A stretch of 64,000 nt of DNA from Laburnicola sp. R22_1 (lineage: Eukaryota; Ascomycota; Dothideomycetes; Pleosporales; Didymosphaeriaceae). The DNA lies in NCBI GenBank assembly GCA_014281115.1, contig JACONQ010000021.1:744001-808000 (forward strand), given 5' to 3'. The position numbers were made by a program, and so were the translations under genes. Shown here in pieces: positions 19,621 through 31,683 of this stretch (positions within the stretch are counted from its first letter, which is position 1; each line of letters opens with the position of its first letter). The notes beneath the pieces were generated by a model that worked only from the letters and a program-made list of their open reading frames with translations, searched no databases and was not told the origin of the DNA.

Positions 19621-21535
19621 AGCCAAGGGTCCTAGTTTCCGACAGCCCCGTGTTTCCGACACCCTGCAAAGCCCCACCGCCGTCACCACCCTAGTTACAA
19701 ATGTGTCCACAACTTTGTCAAATAAATCTCTAAAAACACAAAATAAACTGCATTTAAAGAGCTTTAATTGCTTTCTTCGTCTACACTTAAATCACAGGCA
19801 AGATACCATTATATTGGTTGTTAATCCTGTGCCAAACGTCGAACTAATGCCTACTTCGCTTCCTCCTTAGAGCAACTCTCCTCCACCTCCTGCGTTGGGC
19901 TTTTCGCCTTGCGAACACGTTAGGAGGGCTCCTAATTAGTCTAAGAGAGAACCTCTACAAGACTCGCGAAGCGATTGTTTGGATTAATTGCGACTTTGCG
20001 GCGTTTTAGTGGATTTGCTTACTTAACATACTCGCGCAAGGAAGCAATCTTACAATCCTTTATAGAGACCTCTATTGCGATATAGTCTAGCGCTATAGTA
20101 GCAAGCTAAATATATCGTCGTGTAGCTAGAGAGCTGTTCTTCCTAGAAAATAGCTTTACAATGTCGCCACCGCGTTTTAGCGTCCTAATATCTATAGTAG
20201 AAGAGGGGGGTGTTAACGGCCGTTGGCGCACTATAACCTACTGAGAACCTAAGGGCTTATCCACGCTCTTAGGATACAGCCCTGTCACCTTCCACCCAGC
20301 TCGTACGCACTGCTCTCAAAGACCGATTTTACGCGCTTCTGCATAAAATTTAAGAAATCGGGCCTTCCCAACCTTTGTTGCATCTGTCAGAGCTGTATGC
20401 TCGCCAAGGAACTGCTAATACGCTGCCTTTAGACTTAAGAAACAACTAAGATCTAAAGGCTGGAGTATATATAAAGTATAGGCAGGCAAAAAGAGCAAGT
20501 AAATATTATTTAGGTAATATATAGTTATAAATTTGTCTGAGGTATAACTGCTATAACTGTTGATAATAAGCAACTGTGCCTTGGATGGATTGTTAGGCTT
20601 AGTCTAGGGCAAGAACACCTTCTCTAGCCACTTAATAGCAATTTTATTGCTTGTCTATCTATTTTGCGAGAAGGTAACATGCTAGCTAGGATATTAAGCT
20701 AAAAACTCCCGCTTAAACCACTGCTCCTGGATGCTTTTGGCCTTGAAGATAATAAGGGGGTCTAGAGCGACACCAAGCGCGGAGATACACTCTATTACAG
20801 AGGTCTAAGTACGGGCATTTACTATCTTAACTAGTATAGAGTTCGGATTTTCCTGCAAGGAGCCAATAACAAGCCTATTAATACCCTGGCCTTCCATAAT
20901 GCCGCCCTCGTCGGCGTTGTACCTCCGTCGGGGGGGAATCCAGCTCACGGTCCCGTACAGGTCGAATAAGTGCCTGATATTATCTGGAGTAGCTGCATTT
21001 ATGCGTTCCCAGTTAGTCCGGCGGCCTAACTTTGTCTTAATGGCTGGGTGGCGCCGCAAAAAGTGATTAGACCACTTCCTCCCTAGGTTCCTGTGGTCAC
21101 CCTCTTGCTTAAGCACGCTAGTTGCGATAGCTCGCACTTGCGCATGCGTTGGCGCGTAACTAAGGGCCTTCTGCTAGAGAATCTAGTGCTCTAGATGCTC
21201 TTCTTAAACAGTTGTAAGCCGCTGTTTACTATTGTGAGCGTGTTAGTAAGGTTAGGCACTATTAAAGCGGCCGCGAAGAGTGTTCTGTGATATCCTATGC
21301 CAAGCAGTAGCAGTAGCCAAAGCGACTCTAGATTTGAGGTCTGCAAGTGCATTTTAGACGTCGCCCTCTATATATCTAGCTATTAGAAGACAGAAAAAAT
21401 AATGCAAAAAGATAAATTGAAATTAATAAAGAATTAAATTTTTAGGAACTTATATTCAGTTGTAGTGCATAATAAGGAGGCGCGGTTGTGGGGCTGTCCA
21501 AAACACAGGGATGTTAGAAACTAGGACCCCTAGCT
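19621..21535 (-). mobile_element. D, pogo-type transposon sharing a TA with C
   Basis: The left end AGCCAAGGGTCCTAGTTTCC starts right after TA 19619-19620, which is also the right target TA of C. The right end is the inverted AGCTAGGGGTCCTAGTTTCT ending at 21535, followed by TA 21536-21537. GTTTCCGACA occurs twice with 17-bp spacing in the left TIR. The length is 1915 bp. It belongs to a family different from A, B and C. Confidence 0.87.
19850..21371 (-). pseudogene. Pogo-type transposase of D
   Basis: The minus-strand frame starts where ATG is expected, now ATA at 21371-21369 (then EGDV). The psq HTH part (RISQNTLRGRFN) lies near 21290 and the CENP-B part in the open block 20805-21137 (WSNHFLRRHP). 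The first catalytic site is in YNADEGGIMEGQG near 20910. Stops upstream of 21137 all fall at positions reading Gln or Trp in relatives. The second catalytic block is near 20560 (LLIINS-like). The order of domains matches H and E0 more than E1. Confidence 0.72.
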
Positions 21536-21537
21536 TA

Positions 21538-22663
21538 TATACTAGCAGCTTTAAAGGACTTAAGGATAGTCTCTGTCTTAAAGGAGGTCTCCTACGCTTC
21601 CTAGAACAGCGGGAAGAAGTCTCCCTTCTTAACTAGTACTAGTCCTTGGCTCCTCTAGAGGTAGGTGGAGAGCTCCTTAGAGTAGGCGGTAAAGAGAGGT
21701 TTAAACATAACGACGTTAAGAGGTTAAAGCGTATAGGTAGAGTAAGGGGGAAGTACAGCTAGGAGTATGCGATAGGAGTTGTAGTAGTTAATAAACTCCT
21801 TTGTAAGGTGACTGCCATGGCCGTTAAGTAAAAGAAGACGCCAGTCTCTCCCACAACGCGCTTTCTACTTCGTGCAGCAATCAAAGACCTGCTCTAGCCA
21901 CGCTAAACTAACATTATTATTTGTCTATCTAGATAGAGATAAAGCCACAAAGACGTTATATTGCCTAGCTTTAATAGCGTTCACCCAAGCTGCCTATAGT
22001 AAGCTGTTCGCCAACTAATAGATAAGACCTAGTAGTAGAGCCTTCCTATTAGCGCAGACAGCTACTAAGAGGATAATCTATTCTTAAGAACTATCTTAGA
22101 GTAATGCTTACACCTCTTTGCGCTCCTACATCTAACAGCTAAACACTTGTTTTAAGCGTCCTGTTATACCTATTATAAAGCCCTTCTTATCTATATTATA
22201 GGTATGGCGCGGCTATATATTATACTACTTTATCTTCTAATATAGCAAGTTAAAGTACAGCTTATACTTAATATTTAAATTAGTATTATGGCAGAGGGAG
22301 TTAATTCTAGATGTCTATTTTGAGATAAGATAGTGGCCGTGTCGGTTAAGAAAGCGCGTTACCCACCTCTCGCTTACGCGGTTGTTGGCTATCTAGAATG
22401 CGAAATTTTGTATTATCTCTCTTATAGAAGGCAGCCCTCTTTTTGTAAGGTCTTTAATATAGTGTACGAGCTCTAACTCTTATTATTAGCTAAGGTTTTG
22501 TTAATCGCGTTCTTTAGCTGCCTGTGGGTGCTAACAGCCTTAGTGTCTTCGGCTTAGTGTACTTCGGTTCATATGGAACTAGTTAGCAATTATCTAGTAT
22601 AAGAACTATTCTCCTAGTTTAAGCGCTTTAATTGCTGCAATCGCATTATTAATTAGAGCTATA
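21538..22663 (-). pseudogene. Transposase of B, N-terminal and catalytic part
   Basis: It continues the gene interrupted at 17492. The start is destroyed: ATG has become ATA at about 22663, followed by ALINNA where A has APIDDA. The second catalytic block near 21825 reads as in A. Stops and Asp-to-Asn changes follow the RIP pattern. The N-terminus of the protein lies next to the right TIR. Confidence 0.75.
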
Positions 22664-22762
22664 GTAGTGGAGTTATAAGGTGTTAAAATTTAGGTTTCGT
22701 CTAGGGTTTCGGTGTTTGGCGGGCGTTGCGCGTCCCCAGGCGTTGCGCGTCCGTGCACGGTA

Positions 22763-22915
22763 TCTAGCTTCTAGATTACTTAGACTATATTTTAAAATAT
22801 ATTTAGTAGCTTAGAGAGACTAAATCCATTTAGTTATGCACTAAGATTGCCATTAGTAGTGTAGAATTAAGAATTGTCCTTTGTTAGGGGATGGTCGCCC
22901 TAGTAATAAGATAAT
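22763..22915. other. Short spacer between B and Copia-1
   Basis: About 150 bases lie between the right TA of B and the first LTR of Copia-1. They begin as the continuation of element I (TATCTA) but then no longer match it. No gene is seen. Confidence 0.5.
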
Positions 22916-23812
22916 TGTAAAAAGTGAATAAATAGATAAAAAGGTAATCGAGTTAGTATTATTAAACTAGTTAATTAATTTTAATAAACTGGCTACCTAG
23001 TAATCTATATACATAATAATTTAGACTAATAAACACTTAGCTTTGTATAGTTTAATTATGCCTTTAACTTTTATGCGTGCTAGTATTTTAAACTAATGTT
23101 TAAACTAGTGTTTTATATGTAATAGTATTTTATATACGAGCTATTATTTTATATACAAACTACTATTTTATATATAAGCTATTATATGCAAACAAGTGTT
23201 TTATATACAAACTAGTGTTTTATATACGAGCTATTATAAACTTTGTTTTACTATTGCTTAGTTGTAACGTTAATAATAAACGCCTTATTTTAGAATAATT
23301 TATTACTCCTTAGTTTATTATACGCTAATGTATTTTATATTATAAAATAAGTCTTTTCTATGTTATATTTTGTTTTTAGTAATAAGTAATTTAATATATA
23401 TACTATTGCCTTGTTTAGTATATTCTTTTTAGTAATTGCTCAAAATTGTTAAAGCGCTTAATTGCGACAAGTTTGTCAAAAGTTATTGATTTAGAAAAAT
23501 TAATTACGAGCTTATTTATATTACGATAGCGTATTTTATAATATTTATTAGGTTAGTTTTATATTATATTTTGTTTTTAGTTTTAAGTAATTTAATATAT
23601 ATAATATTAGATTTCTTATAATTATCTTTTAGTAAACTTTTTGTGCGTTACTTAAAGTTAACTTTGGCTTTAATTGCAACTTATTATTAGAACGACTATT
23701 TTCGTTATTTTTAGGTAGCTTATAGTTATTTATCTATTTATCTTTTATTATAATAGCGAAATTCTAACATGTTATTTTATTATTTATTTTGCTTACTAAT
23801 ATAGTTTTAACA
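22916..23812 (-). repeat. Copia-1 3' LTR
   Basis: Read on the plus strand it begins TGTAAAAAGTGAATAA and ends AGTTTTAACA. It is the same family as the solo LTR at 5489-6444, with more C-to-T changes and fewer internal minisatellite units. Length 897 bp. Confidence 0.88.
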
Positions 23813-23830
23813 CGTCCCCGTAAGCAATAT
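23813..23830 (-). promoter_or_regulatory. Candidate polypurine tract of Copia-1
   Basis: On the minus strand the bases just before the 3' LTR read GCTTACGGGGACG. The short purine run GGGGA is in the right place to prime plus-strand DNA synthesis. It is short, so confidence is limited. Confidence 0.5.
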
Positions 23831-23880
23831 ATACTTTATTTAGAATATTTTGCTTATTACTATTATAGTTTTAACTCTTT

Positions 23881-24981
<1,101 letters not shown>

Positions 24982-25019
24982 ACCTAGAAAGTAGCTAGCT
25001 TCCCCTAGGTCACTTACTT

Positions 25020-25760
25020 CTAGTAATGTATTTAATTTAGTTTTTAATATAGTTACTAATTACTAGTATATCGTCTACATAGACAATTAGGAAGATTTTT
25101 TCTTTGAAATTAGTTATTGTATTAGTAAAGATTCCTTGTTTAGCAAAGATAGGATAAAAACCTAGTTGTTGTAATTTATCTTTTAGGTATAGATACCAAG
25201 CTCTAGGAGCTTGTTTTAGGCCATATAAAGATTTATTTAATTTACAGACTTTATGTCTAAATTTATTAAAACTAATAGGTTGTTCTATATAGATTTTAGA
25301 ATCTATAGGGGCATGTAAAAAGGCGTTTTTAATATCTAATTAATGTATTTCAAGATCTAAAAAATAGGCAAAAAAGAATAATAGCCTTATAATTTCAATT
25401 CTTGTTATATTAGCAAAGGTTTCTAGATAATCTAAGCCATAAATTTGACTATAACCTTTTACTACCCGTCGGGCTTTATATTTTAATAGATTATTATTTT
25501 TATCTATTTTAATTTTAAAAACCCAACGACCTTTTAAAGGTTTTCTATTGTTAGGTAAATCTACTATTTCCCAAGTATTTTGATTATTTAGTTGACTAAT
25601 TTCTAGTTCCATAGCTTTTAGCCAATTATCTTTATCTTTACTATTTATAGCTTCTTTGCAGCTAGTTAGTTCATTATTTTTAGTTATTAATAAGGCTAGT
25701 TTATCTATTAACTTATCTAAGTTTTCTAAAGTTATTCTTTTAAAGTTTTGCCTTGTATTA
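25020..25760 (-). pseudogene. Copia-1 reverse transcriptase core
   Basis: The RT begins with SCKEAINSKDKDNWLKAM near 25680, NTWEIVDLP, then KGRWVFKIK, KARRVVKGYSQ, LDYLETFANI and LEIH (25340-25612). One in-frame TAA at about 25338 replaces Gln (CAA-to-TAA). Beyond it the frame continues LDIKNAFLHAPIDS, LYGLKQAPRAWY near 25210 and the catalytic YVDDILV at 25071-25091. The catalytic Asp pair is therefore intact. A single RIP-type stop and a break near 25020 are the visible lesions. Confidence 0.85.
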
Positions 25761-25852
25761 TAGGTATTAGAAATGATTCTTTTAGTATTATTATTAATAG
25801 TAGTATTATCAAGTAATATATCTAGACTTAATTCGCGAGAGCTTATATTATT

Positions 25853-25924
25853 CTCGTTATTATTCTCGTTATTATTCTCGTTATTATTCTCGTTATTACT
25901 CTCGTTATTATTCTCGTTATTATT
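25853..25924. repeat. 12-bp tandem repeat in the Copia-1 linker
   Basis: About six units of the type TTATTATTCTCG. On the minus strand they encode repeated Asn-Asn-Glu-Asn in the integrase-RT linker. Together with the (ATT)84 tract, this is a second Asn-rich expansion in the same polyprotein. Confidence 0.85.
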
Positions 25925-25995
25925 TAAATCTAGATTTTCAGAATCTATAGTTTGTTCTATAGTATTGTTATTGTTATTATTATTTAGGTTATTGC

Positions 25996-26694
25996 CTAGG
26001 TATACATTATTATTACTATTAAATAGTATATTAACTTCTTTATTAGAGTCGTTATTAAAGTTATAAAAGTATTCGATTGCTTTGTTTTAAAGTCTTTAAA
26101 GGCTTCAAACGATTCTGATTTATGTCTTAATAGTTTAAATTCTAATTTTCTAGTAGCAGAGTCTAGAAAGAATATAATATATTTATAATTATTTTTGGAG
26201 AGGGTGATAGGCCCACATAAATCAATTACTATTTTATCTAAGTAATTATCTGCTTTAGTAGTAATTTCTCTACTATTATTATTTGTTAGCTTAGCTTTTA
26301 TACAGCTAGAGCAATAAATTTTATAGTTAGTAGGTTTAGTTATACCTAGTATTTTACATATAACGTCTAGATTTTTATGTCCAAAACGATTGTGATAGAG
26401 ATATATTAAGTTCTCTTTATAGTTACTAATAGTTTTATTTTTATTAATAACCTTTTTAGCAAATAGAATGTTATCTGTTGCTATATTGTCTATATTTATT
26501 GTATAAAGATTGTCAATTAGAGTTGCTTCTAATACTATTTCAGTGTTCTTTTTAATTATAGCTTTGTCTTTTATAAAGTTTACTACAAAGTCTTTTTCGA
26601 CTAATTTCTTTACTAAAATAATATTTACATTAAATTCAGGCAAATAAAGACAGTTATTTAAAACTATCTTAGTATTATTATATATAAAGCTCAC
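25996..26694 (-). pseudogene. Copia-1 GAG-pre-integrase and integrase core
   Basis: The open block contains the HHCC zinc region (HNRFGHKNLDVICK, then YCSSCIKAKLT) and the start of the integrase core (DKIVIDLCGPI with the first catalytic Asp, then YIIFFLDSATRK). The frame continues downstream through KSESFEAFKDFK and then loses the later part of the core, including a clear catalytic Glu. It is followed by the Asn-rich linker to RT. Confidence 0.83.
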
Positions 26695-26733
26695 GTTGCC
26701 AATAAATTGCGAAGTTAAAATATTGTTATTTCC

Positions 26734-27012
26734 CTATTGTATTTTTGTAGTTTTTCTAACTAACGAATTTTCTATAAATAGGTTTTTGTTAGAGATAATA
26801 TGAGATGAACTACCTAAATCTAGTATTAGATTAGGGCTTTTTAACTTGGTAGTTATAAATACCTTAGTAGTTTTTGATCCTTGTTTAGGATTTCTAGAAT
26901 TAAATTCTAGATTTCGAGGATTTCGATATCCTTTTTTCGAATTAGTTTGTTTTTTATTTAGGGTAGTTAATAATACCTTTTTAATTTCCATTAGTTCAGA
27001 TGACTCAGCCAT
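26734..27012 (-). pseudogene. Copia-1 aspartic protease segment
   Basis: The motif LILDLGSSSHII occupies the place of the copia protease active site, normally D-S-G-A/S-(S/T)-x-H. The catalytic Asp is present but the next residue is Leu in place of Ser (TCA-to-TTA, a RIP-type change). Upstream residues are basic, Asn- and Lys-rich, as in the gag-protease linker. Confidence 0.75.
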
Positions 27013-27120
27013 TTTATCTAACAGCTTTCGATCTAGTCGATCTGATGGACATTCGGATTCACGATTTAATAGATTTTTATCTATTTTTTTATCTTTTTTA
27101 GATTTAAAATCGTAATTTGT

Positions 27121-27900
27121 TTTAAACCATTTAGGTTTATTTTCAGAATATAAATACGAACACTTATTAGTAAAGTGGGTATTTGTTTTACACTTATTAC
27201 AAAATCTTTTAGACTTTATAACTTTATATTAATTCTAGAATTTAGTGTATAAAACCTTAGTTTTATCACTATTTAAGTGCGTCTGACGACGACTTTTATT
27301 AATTAAATTAGAGAATAAATTCTCTAGATTAATCTTTAAAAAATCATCCCGAAATGATTAAGTTACTGAAGTAACAAACCCCTCATAATTAGGAGTTAAA
27401 TTGTTTAACACCCAGGCCACAATAACCTGTTTGGGTATTTTAATTAACTTAGAGTCAAGATTTGTTGTTAAATATTTAATTTTATTAAGGTACTCCTCTA
27501 TTAAATTAAAATCTAACAAGGTAATATTAAATAACTCCTTTAAAAGAAGAAATTTAGAATAGTAACGTTTAGGAGAATAAAGATTCCCCAAACAAATTCA
27601 CATCTTATTGGCTATAGATAAATTCTTAATATGCTATAAAGGACCATCTTCGACTAACAAAGTAATAATTAATTGTGCTTTTAAATTAATATTTTTCGAC
27701 ACTAAATTAATTGCAATATTATTACCACTCTAAATTGCAGCCATACAATTTTCTATTATAAGAATAGAAATAGCCCTAGGCTTCTACATCTTATACTTAG
27801 AAATACCCTTAAGCATCTCCTACTTAGAGATAGAAGAAATCTTAGAACTTATTATAAATAAGATTGATAGGCCAAAAAGAGCTCAGAAATCTGAGAAAAA
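27121..27900 (-). pseudogene. Copia-1 gag with CCHC zinc knuckle
   Basis: The block 27358-27591 matches the usual copia gag style (LKELFNITLLDFNLIEEYLN, then AWVLNNLTPNYEGFV). Downstream, at about 27160-27205, the minus strand encodes CNKCKTNTHFTNKC, a full C-X2-C-X4-H-X4-C zinc knuckle for nucleic-acid binding. Stop codons separate the blocks. The true start lies upstream of 27591, probably near 27800. Confidence 0.78.
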
Positions 27901-28187
27901 CTAGGTATTTCTTAAAAAATTAATAAGGCTTGTCGAAATTGCCTAAAAAGGTAATGAACTAGTCTAGCTAGTAAAAGAGCTCAGAAAATTCTGAGAAAAA
28001 TAAGGTATTAGTCAAAATATCGATTTTGCCAAGATAGCTTAGTAAGCTAAAAGGACTAGACTAGCTAGTATAAAAGAATCAGAATCTCAAAGGAATTCTG
28101 AGAACAATGAGGTATATATCGAAAAAATTAATAGAAGAATAGCTTAGTAAGCTAAAAGGTAGATAATAATAAATAATAAAATTGTTA

Positions 28188-28206
28188 GAGCGCCGGGCTC
28201 ATAACC
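28188..28206 (-). promoter_or_regulatory. Copia-1 primer-binding site: initiator tRNA-Met anticodon region
   Basis: The minus strand immediately after the 5' LTR reads GGTTATGAGCCCGGCGCTC. Its complement, GAGCGCCGGGCTCATAACC, corresponds to the anticodon stem-loop (CAT anticodon) of eukaryotic initiator tRNA-Met rather than to a tRNA 3' end. Drosophila copia and yeast Ty5 use such half-tRNA primers. There is no spacer between LTR and site. Confidence 0.82.
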
Positions 28207-28526
28207 TATAAAAAGTAAATAAATAGATAAAAAGGTAATCGAGTTAGTATTATTAAACTAGTTAATTAATTTTAATAAACTGGCTACCTAGCAATCTATA
28301 TACAAAATAATTTAGACTAACAAATACTTAGCTTTATATAGTTTAATTATGCCTTTAACTTTTATGCGTGCTAGTGTTTTAAACTAATATTTAAACTAGT
28401 GTTTTATATGCAATAGTATTTTATATACAAGCTATTATTTTATATACAGACTAGTGTTTTATATATAAGCTATTATATACAAACTAGTGTTTTATATACA
28501 AACTAGTGTTTTATATACAAACTAGT
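28207..28526 (-). repeat. Copia-1 5' LTR, truncated
   Basis: The U5-side 320 bp of the LTR, read on the plus strand from TATAAAAAGTAAATAA (RIP form of TGTGAAAAGTGGATAA). It stops inside the minisatellite at CAAACTAGT, where the inverted LTR begins. Confidence 0.85.
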
Positions 28527-29458
28527 TGTTAAAACTATATTAGTAAGCAAAATAAATAATAAAATAATATGTTAGAATTTCGCTGTTATAATAAAAGATA
28601 AATAGATAAATAACTATAAGCTACCTAAAAATAAACTAAAATAGTCGTTCCGACAATAAGTTGCAATTAAAGCCAAAGTCAACTTTAAGTAACGCACAAA
28701 AAGTTTACTAAAAGATAATTGTAAGAAATTCAATATTATATGTATTAATTTACTTAAAACTAAAACCAAAATATAATATAAAACTAACCTAATAAATATT
28801 ATAAAATACGCTATCGTAATATAAATAAGCTCGTAATTAATTTCTCTAAATTAATAACTTTTAACAAACTTGTCGCAATTAAGCGCCTTAACAATTTTGA
28901 GCAATTGCTAAAAAGATTATACTAAACAACGCAATATTATATGTATTAAATTACTTATTACTAAAAAAGAAAATATAACATATAAAAGACTTATTTTATA
29001 ATATAAAATACATTAGCGTATAATAAACTAAGGAGTAATAAATTATTCTAAAATAAGGCGTTTATTATTAACGTTATAACTAAGTAATAGTAAAATAAAG
29101 TTTGTATATAAAATAATAGCTCGTATATAAAACACTAGTTTGTATATAAAATACTAGTTTGTATATAAAACACTAGCTTATATATAAAACACTAGTTTAT
29201 ATATAAAACACTAGTCTGTATATAAAATAATAGCTCGTATATAAAACACTATTGTATATAAAACACTAGTTTAAATATTAGTTTAAAACACTAGCACGTA
29301 TAAAAGTTAAAGGCATAATTAAACTATACAAAACTAAGTGTTCGTTAGTCTAAATTATTTTGTATATAGATTGCTAGGTAGCCAGTTTATTAAAATTAAT
29401 CAACTAGTTTAATAATACCAACTTAATTACCTTCTTATCTATTTATTTACCTTTCACA
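28527..29458 (-). mobile_element. Inverted Copia-1-family LTR abutting the truncated 5' LTR
   Basis: A complete LTR in the same minus-strand sense as a TGTTAAAAC...TTTCACA reading on the plus strand. Its neighbour 28207-28526 is oriented the other way, so the two are head to head. The flanking five bases (CTAGT and GTTAG) do not match, so this is not a clean insertion. Confidence 0.82.
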
Positions 29459-30629
29459 GTTAGTAATAATAATAACCTATCTTGCGGTTTGCAACCCTAA
29501 GTAAATAGCTAAGATAATTTTATACTTTAGTTAGACTATAACTCTAATAAACTTATAATTAACACCTTACTCTTCTATTTTCTCTACTATAGTTAGGAAG
29601 CGCAATAATGCAACACTAAGAATAAGTAAGTTATATTCTACTAGGCTTAATAGTCTAAATTATTAAATAATAAAGGCCCTTATCCTATATATCTGCTAAG
29701 CCTATTCGCTACTACTACCTAAGGATATATTAACTTTACCTATTCTCTTATTATAGGCAATAACACTCTATTCTATAATAGGTGCCTATTAGCGCAGCGT
29801 TAGTGTTTCTAGTTTGCTAATAATAATATAAAACTACTATTTAGTAACGTATATATAGTCTGCTATATTTGTAATAAAAGCGCCCTATACTTTTTTATTT
29901 TAGGTATGCTATGCTGTTTCTTTCTTTATAGGCGTATACCCTAAATGCCTCTTAAGTTAACTATTAAATAGGCCTTTATTCTTTACCTTCTAATTCTTCT
30001 TTTATGCGTTAAGCACATATTATAAACTTTAATACTTAGCTTTCTAGAAGCGACGTCTATATTTAAAGGCCTTATAATTAGTAATAACCTTAAATTTCTG
30101 TCTTAGTTAACCCCTAACTCTCTAATCCTATATCCTTTAGCTTTGCCCTTAGATACTATTTGTTTAGCTTCTTCCTAATTTTCTTTTTATATAAGCTTTA
30201 CTACTATGCGTACCTATACTTCTAACTAGTCTAGAGTACCTACTTACTAGGCTACTCTAGAGATAGGCCTATTAGCTTTTTAGATAGTTCTAGTTAGCCT
30301 AATAGTCCTTCTTCTCCCTATAATACTAATATATAGAATAAAGCCTAGACTTAAGTTTTCTAAGAGTTGCAGCGCTCTCTAGAGTAGGACTTCTTCTAGA
30401 GGCTATTATAGGATTTCTAAGTTTAGGCTAGAGTTGCTTAGGCTTATAGGTTCTATAATAAGTGTAAGAAGAAAAAAGAGTAAAAGAAGAGTAGTAGTTC
30501 TAGCCTATAGCTTACTAGTAATAGCTGCGAAAGTACCCTTTTTACTTAAAGGCTACTTAGGCTTTAGATAGCTTATTAGTACTTAAATATATCTCTTATC
30601 CCTACTATACTTTGCTCCTTTTCTTATAA
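29459..30629. other. RIP-mutated sequence left of Gypsy-1
   Basis: 1.2 kb without an intact ORF. It ends with ATAA (30626-30629), matched by ATAA at 51982-51985 after Gypsy-1, so it was continuous with 51982 onwards before Gypsy-1 inserted. It may be the distal 3' part of Gypsy-2, but no motif confirms it. Confidence 0.5.
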
Positions 30630-30817
30630 TATAGTAGAGTGGACCCCACTACACAAGACAGCATGGCTGGGTTACGTAGTAGCTAGAACGGAAAAACCTA
30701 GTGCCCGATTAACTCTTAGGCACCAGCAAGAGAAGGCTCTTTCACTTACCCAGCTAGTTATCTAAATAATTAACTTATCTTTCTACTAAGTCCTAATTAG
30801 GGCTAGGTTCCCCCACA
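30630..30817 (+). repeat. Gypsy-1 5' LTR
   Basis: Begins TATAGTAGAGTGGACC (RIP form of TGTGGTAGAGT) and ends GGTTCCCCCACA. Equal in length to the 3' LTR at 51794-51981, with scattered C/T and G/A differences only. Confidence 0.9.
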
Positions 30818-30845
30818 AAATTAGCGACTAACCCGCGACTCAAAC
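30818..30845 (+). promoter_or_regulatory. Candidate Gypsy-1 primer-binding site
   Basis: Just after the LTR the sequence reads AAATTAGCGACTAACCCGCG. The same position in Gypsy-2 reads AAATTGGCAACTAACCTGCA, so TGGCGACTAACCCGC is the likely unmutated site, starting with the TGG expected from a tRNA CCA end. I could not assign the tRNA. Confidence 0.5.
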
Positions 30846-31100
30846 CTCCAAAACCTTAACCTTAGGAAGGCCATTATATTAGTACTCTAATGTGGACAAG
30901 TAGTGTTGCCTAAGAAAACGACAGAATGGAATAATAATGGCGCGTAGCGGTGTTCGGAACAACACATATTAGGGACAGAGAGAAACCCTAAAAGAGACTT
31001 AGGGGCAAAGCTAGGTTTAACTAAGTATAGCTCTAACCTTAAAATAGAGATACAACCTAAGCTTTAATTAGCCGCCGCGCTAGCCCTTATTAAACCGTAC

Positions 31101-31680
31101 TACTAGAAATAAATAACAAAGTTAATAAATACTAATAACTCTAGCATATGTATAGATTATGTATAGAGCGTGGGCTCTAGTACTAGACCAGACTAGCACT
31201 AGACTAGACTAAGACCTAGACTAGAAAACAACTAGAACTAGGCACTAAACGACTCTTAGAGTTAGAACACTAAGCCTCTAGAAATAAATAACAAAAATAA
31301 TAACTTTAGTATATATACAGATTATGCATAGAGCGTAAGCTCTAGGACTAGACTAGACTAGCACTAGACTAGACTAAGACCCAGACTAAAAAATAACTAG
31401 AACTAGGCACTAAACAACTCTTAGAGTTAGAACACCGAGTCTCTAGAAATAAATAACGAAAATAATAACTTTAGTATATGCACAAATTATGCATAGAGCG
31501 TGGGCTCTAGGACTAGACTAGACTAGACTAGTACTAGATTAGACCAAGACCTAGACTAGAAAATAACCAGAACTAGGCACTAAACGACTCTTAGAGTTAA
31601 AATATTAATCCTCTAGGAATAAATAACAAAAATAATAACCCTAGCATACACATAATATTATGCGTAGAGTATGGGCCTAG
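31101..31680 (+). repeat. Gypsy-1 leader tandem repeats, about 170-bp units
   Basis: Units starting with CTCTAGAAATAAATAAC begin at about 31101 (variant), 31276, 31441 and 31611. Each unit has a CTAGA-rich stretch (ACTAGACTAGACTAG), a CTAGAACTAGGCACTAAA block and a TTATGCATAGAGCG block. The same repeats occur inverted in Gypsy-2 at 61370-62040. They lie in the untranslated leader between LTR and gag. Confidence 0.88.
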
Positions 31681-31683
31681 GTA

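Larger units (their letters stand above)
16607..22760 (-). mobile_element. B, Fot1/pogo transposon carrying nested elements C and D
   Basis: The outer ends are CCGTGCACGGACGCGCAACG at 16607 and its inverted copy ending at 22760, with TA at 16605-16606 and 22761-22762. The body is in two parts, 16607-17492 and 21538-22760, interrupted at a TA in the transposase by C and D. Rejoined by alignment to A, the element is about 2.1 kb. The right TIR has two GCGTTGCGCGTCC motifs 17 bp apart; the left has lost one. Confidence 0.88.

Noticed and set aside
25773..26066. Leu/Ser-rich plus-strand ORF that looks like a membrane protein
   Set aside because: Reverse complement of the Asn/Glu-rich integrase-RT linker of Copia-1; hydrophobicity comes from reading TTA and CTC repeats.
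26846..27115. Plus-strand ORF of 89 residues
   Set aside because: Antisense to the Copia-1 protease region, which has family motifs on the minus strand.
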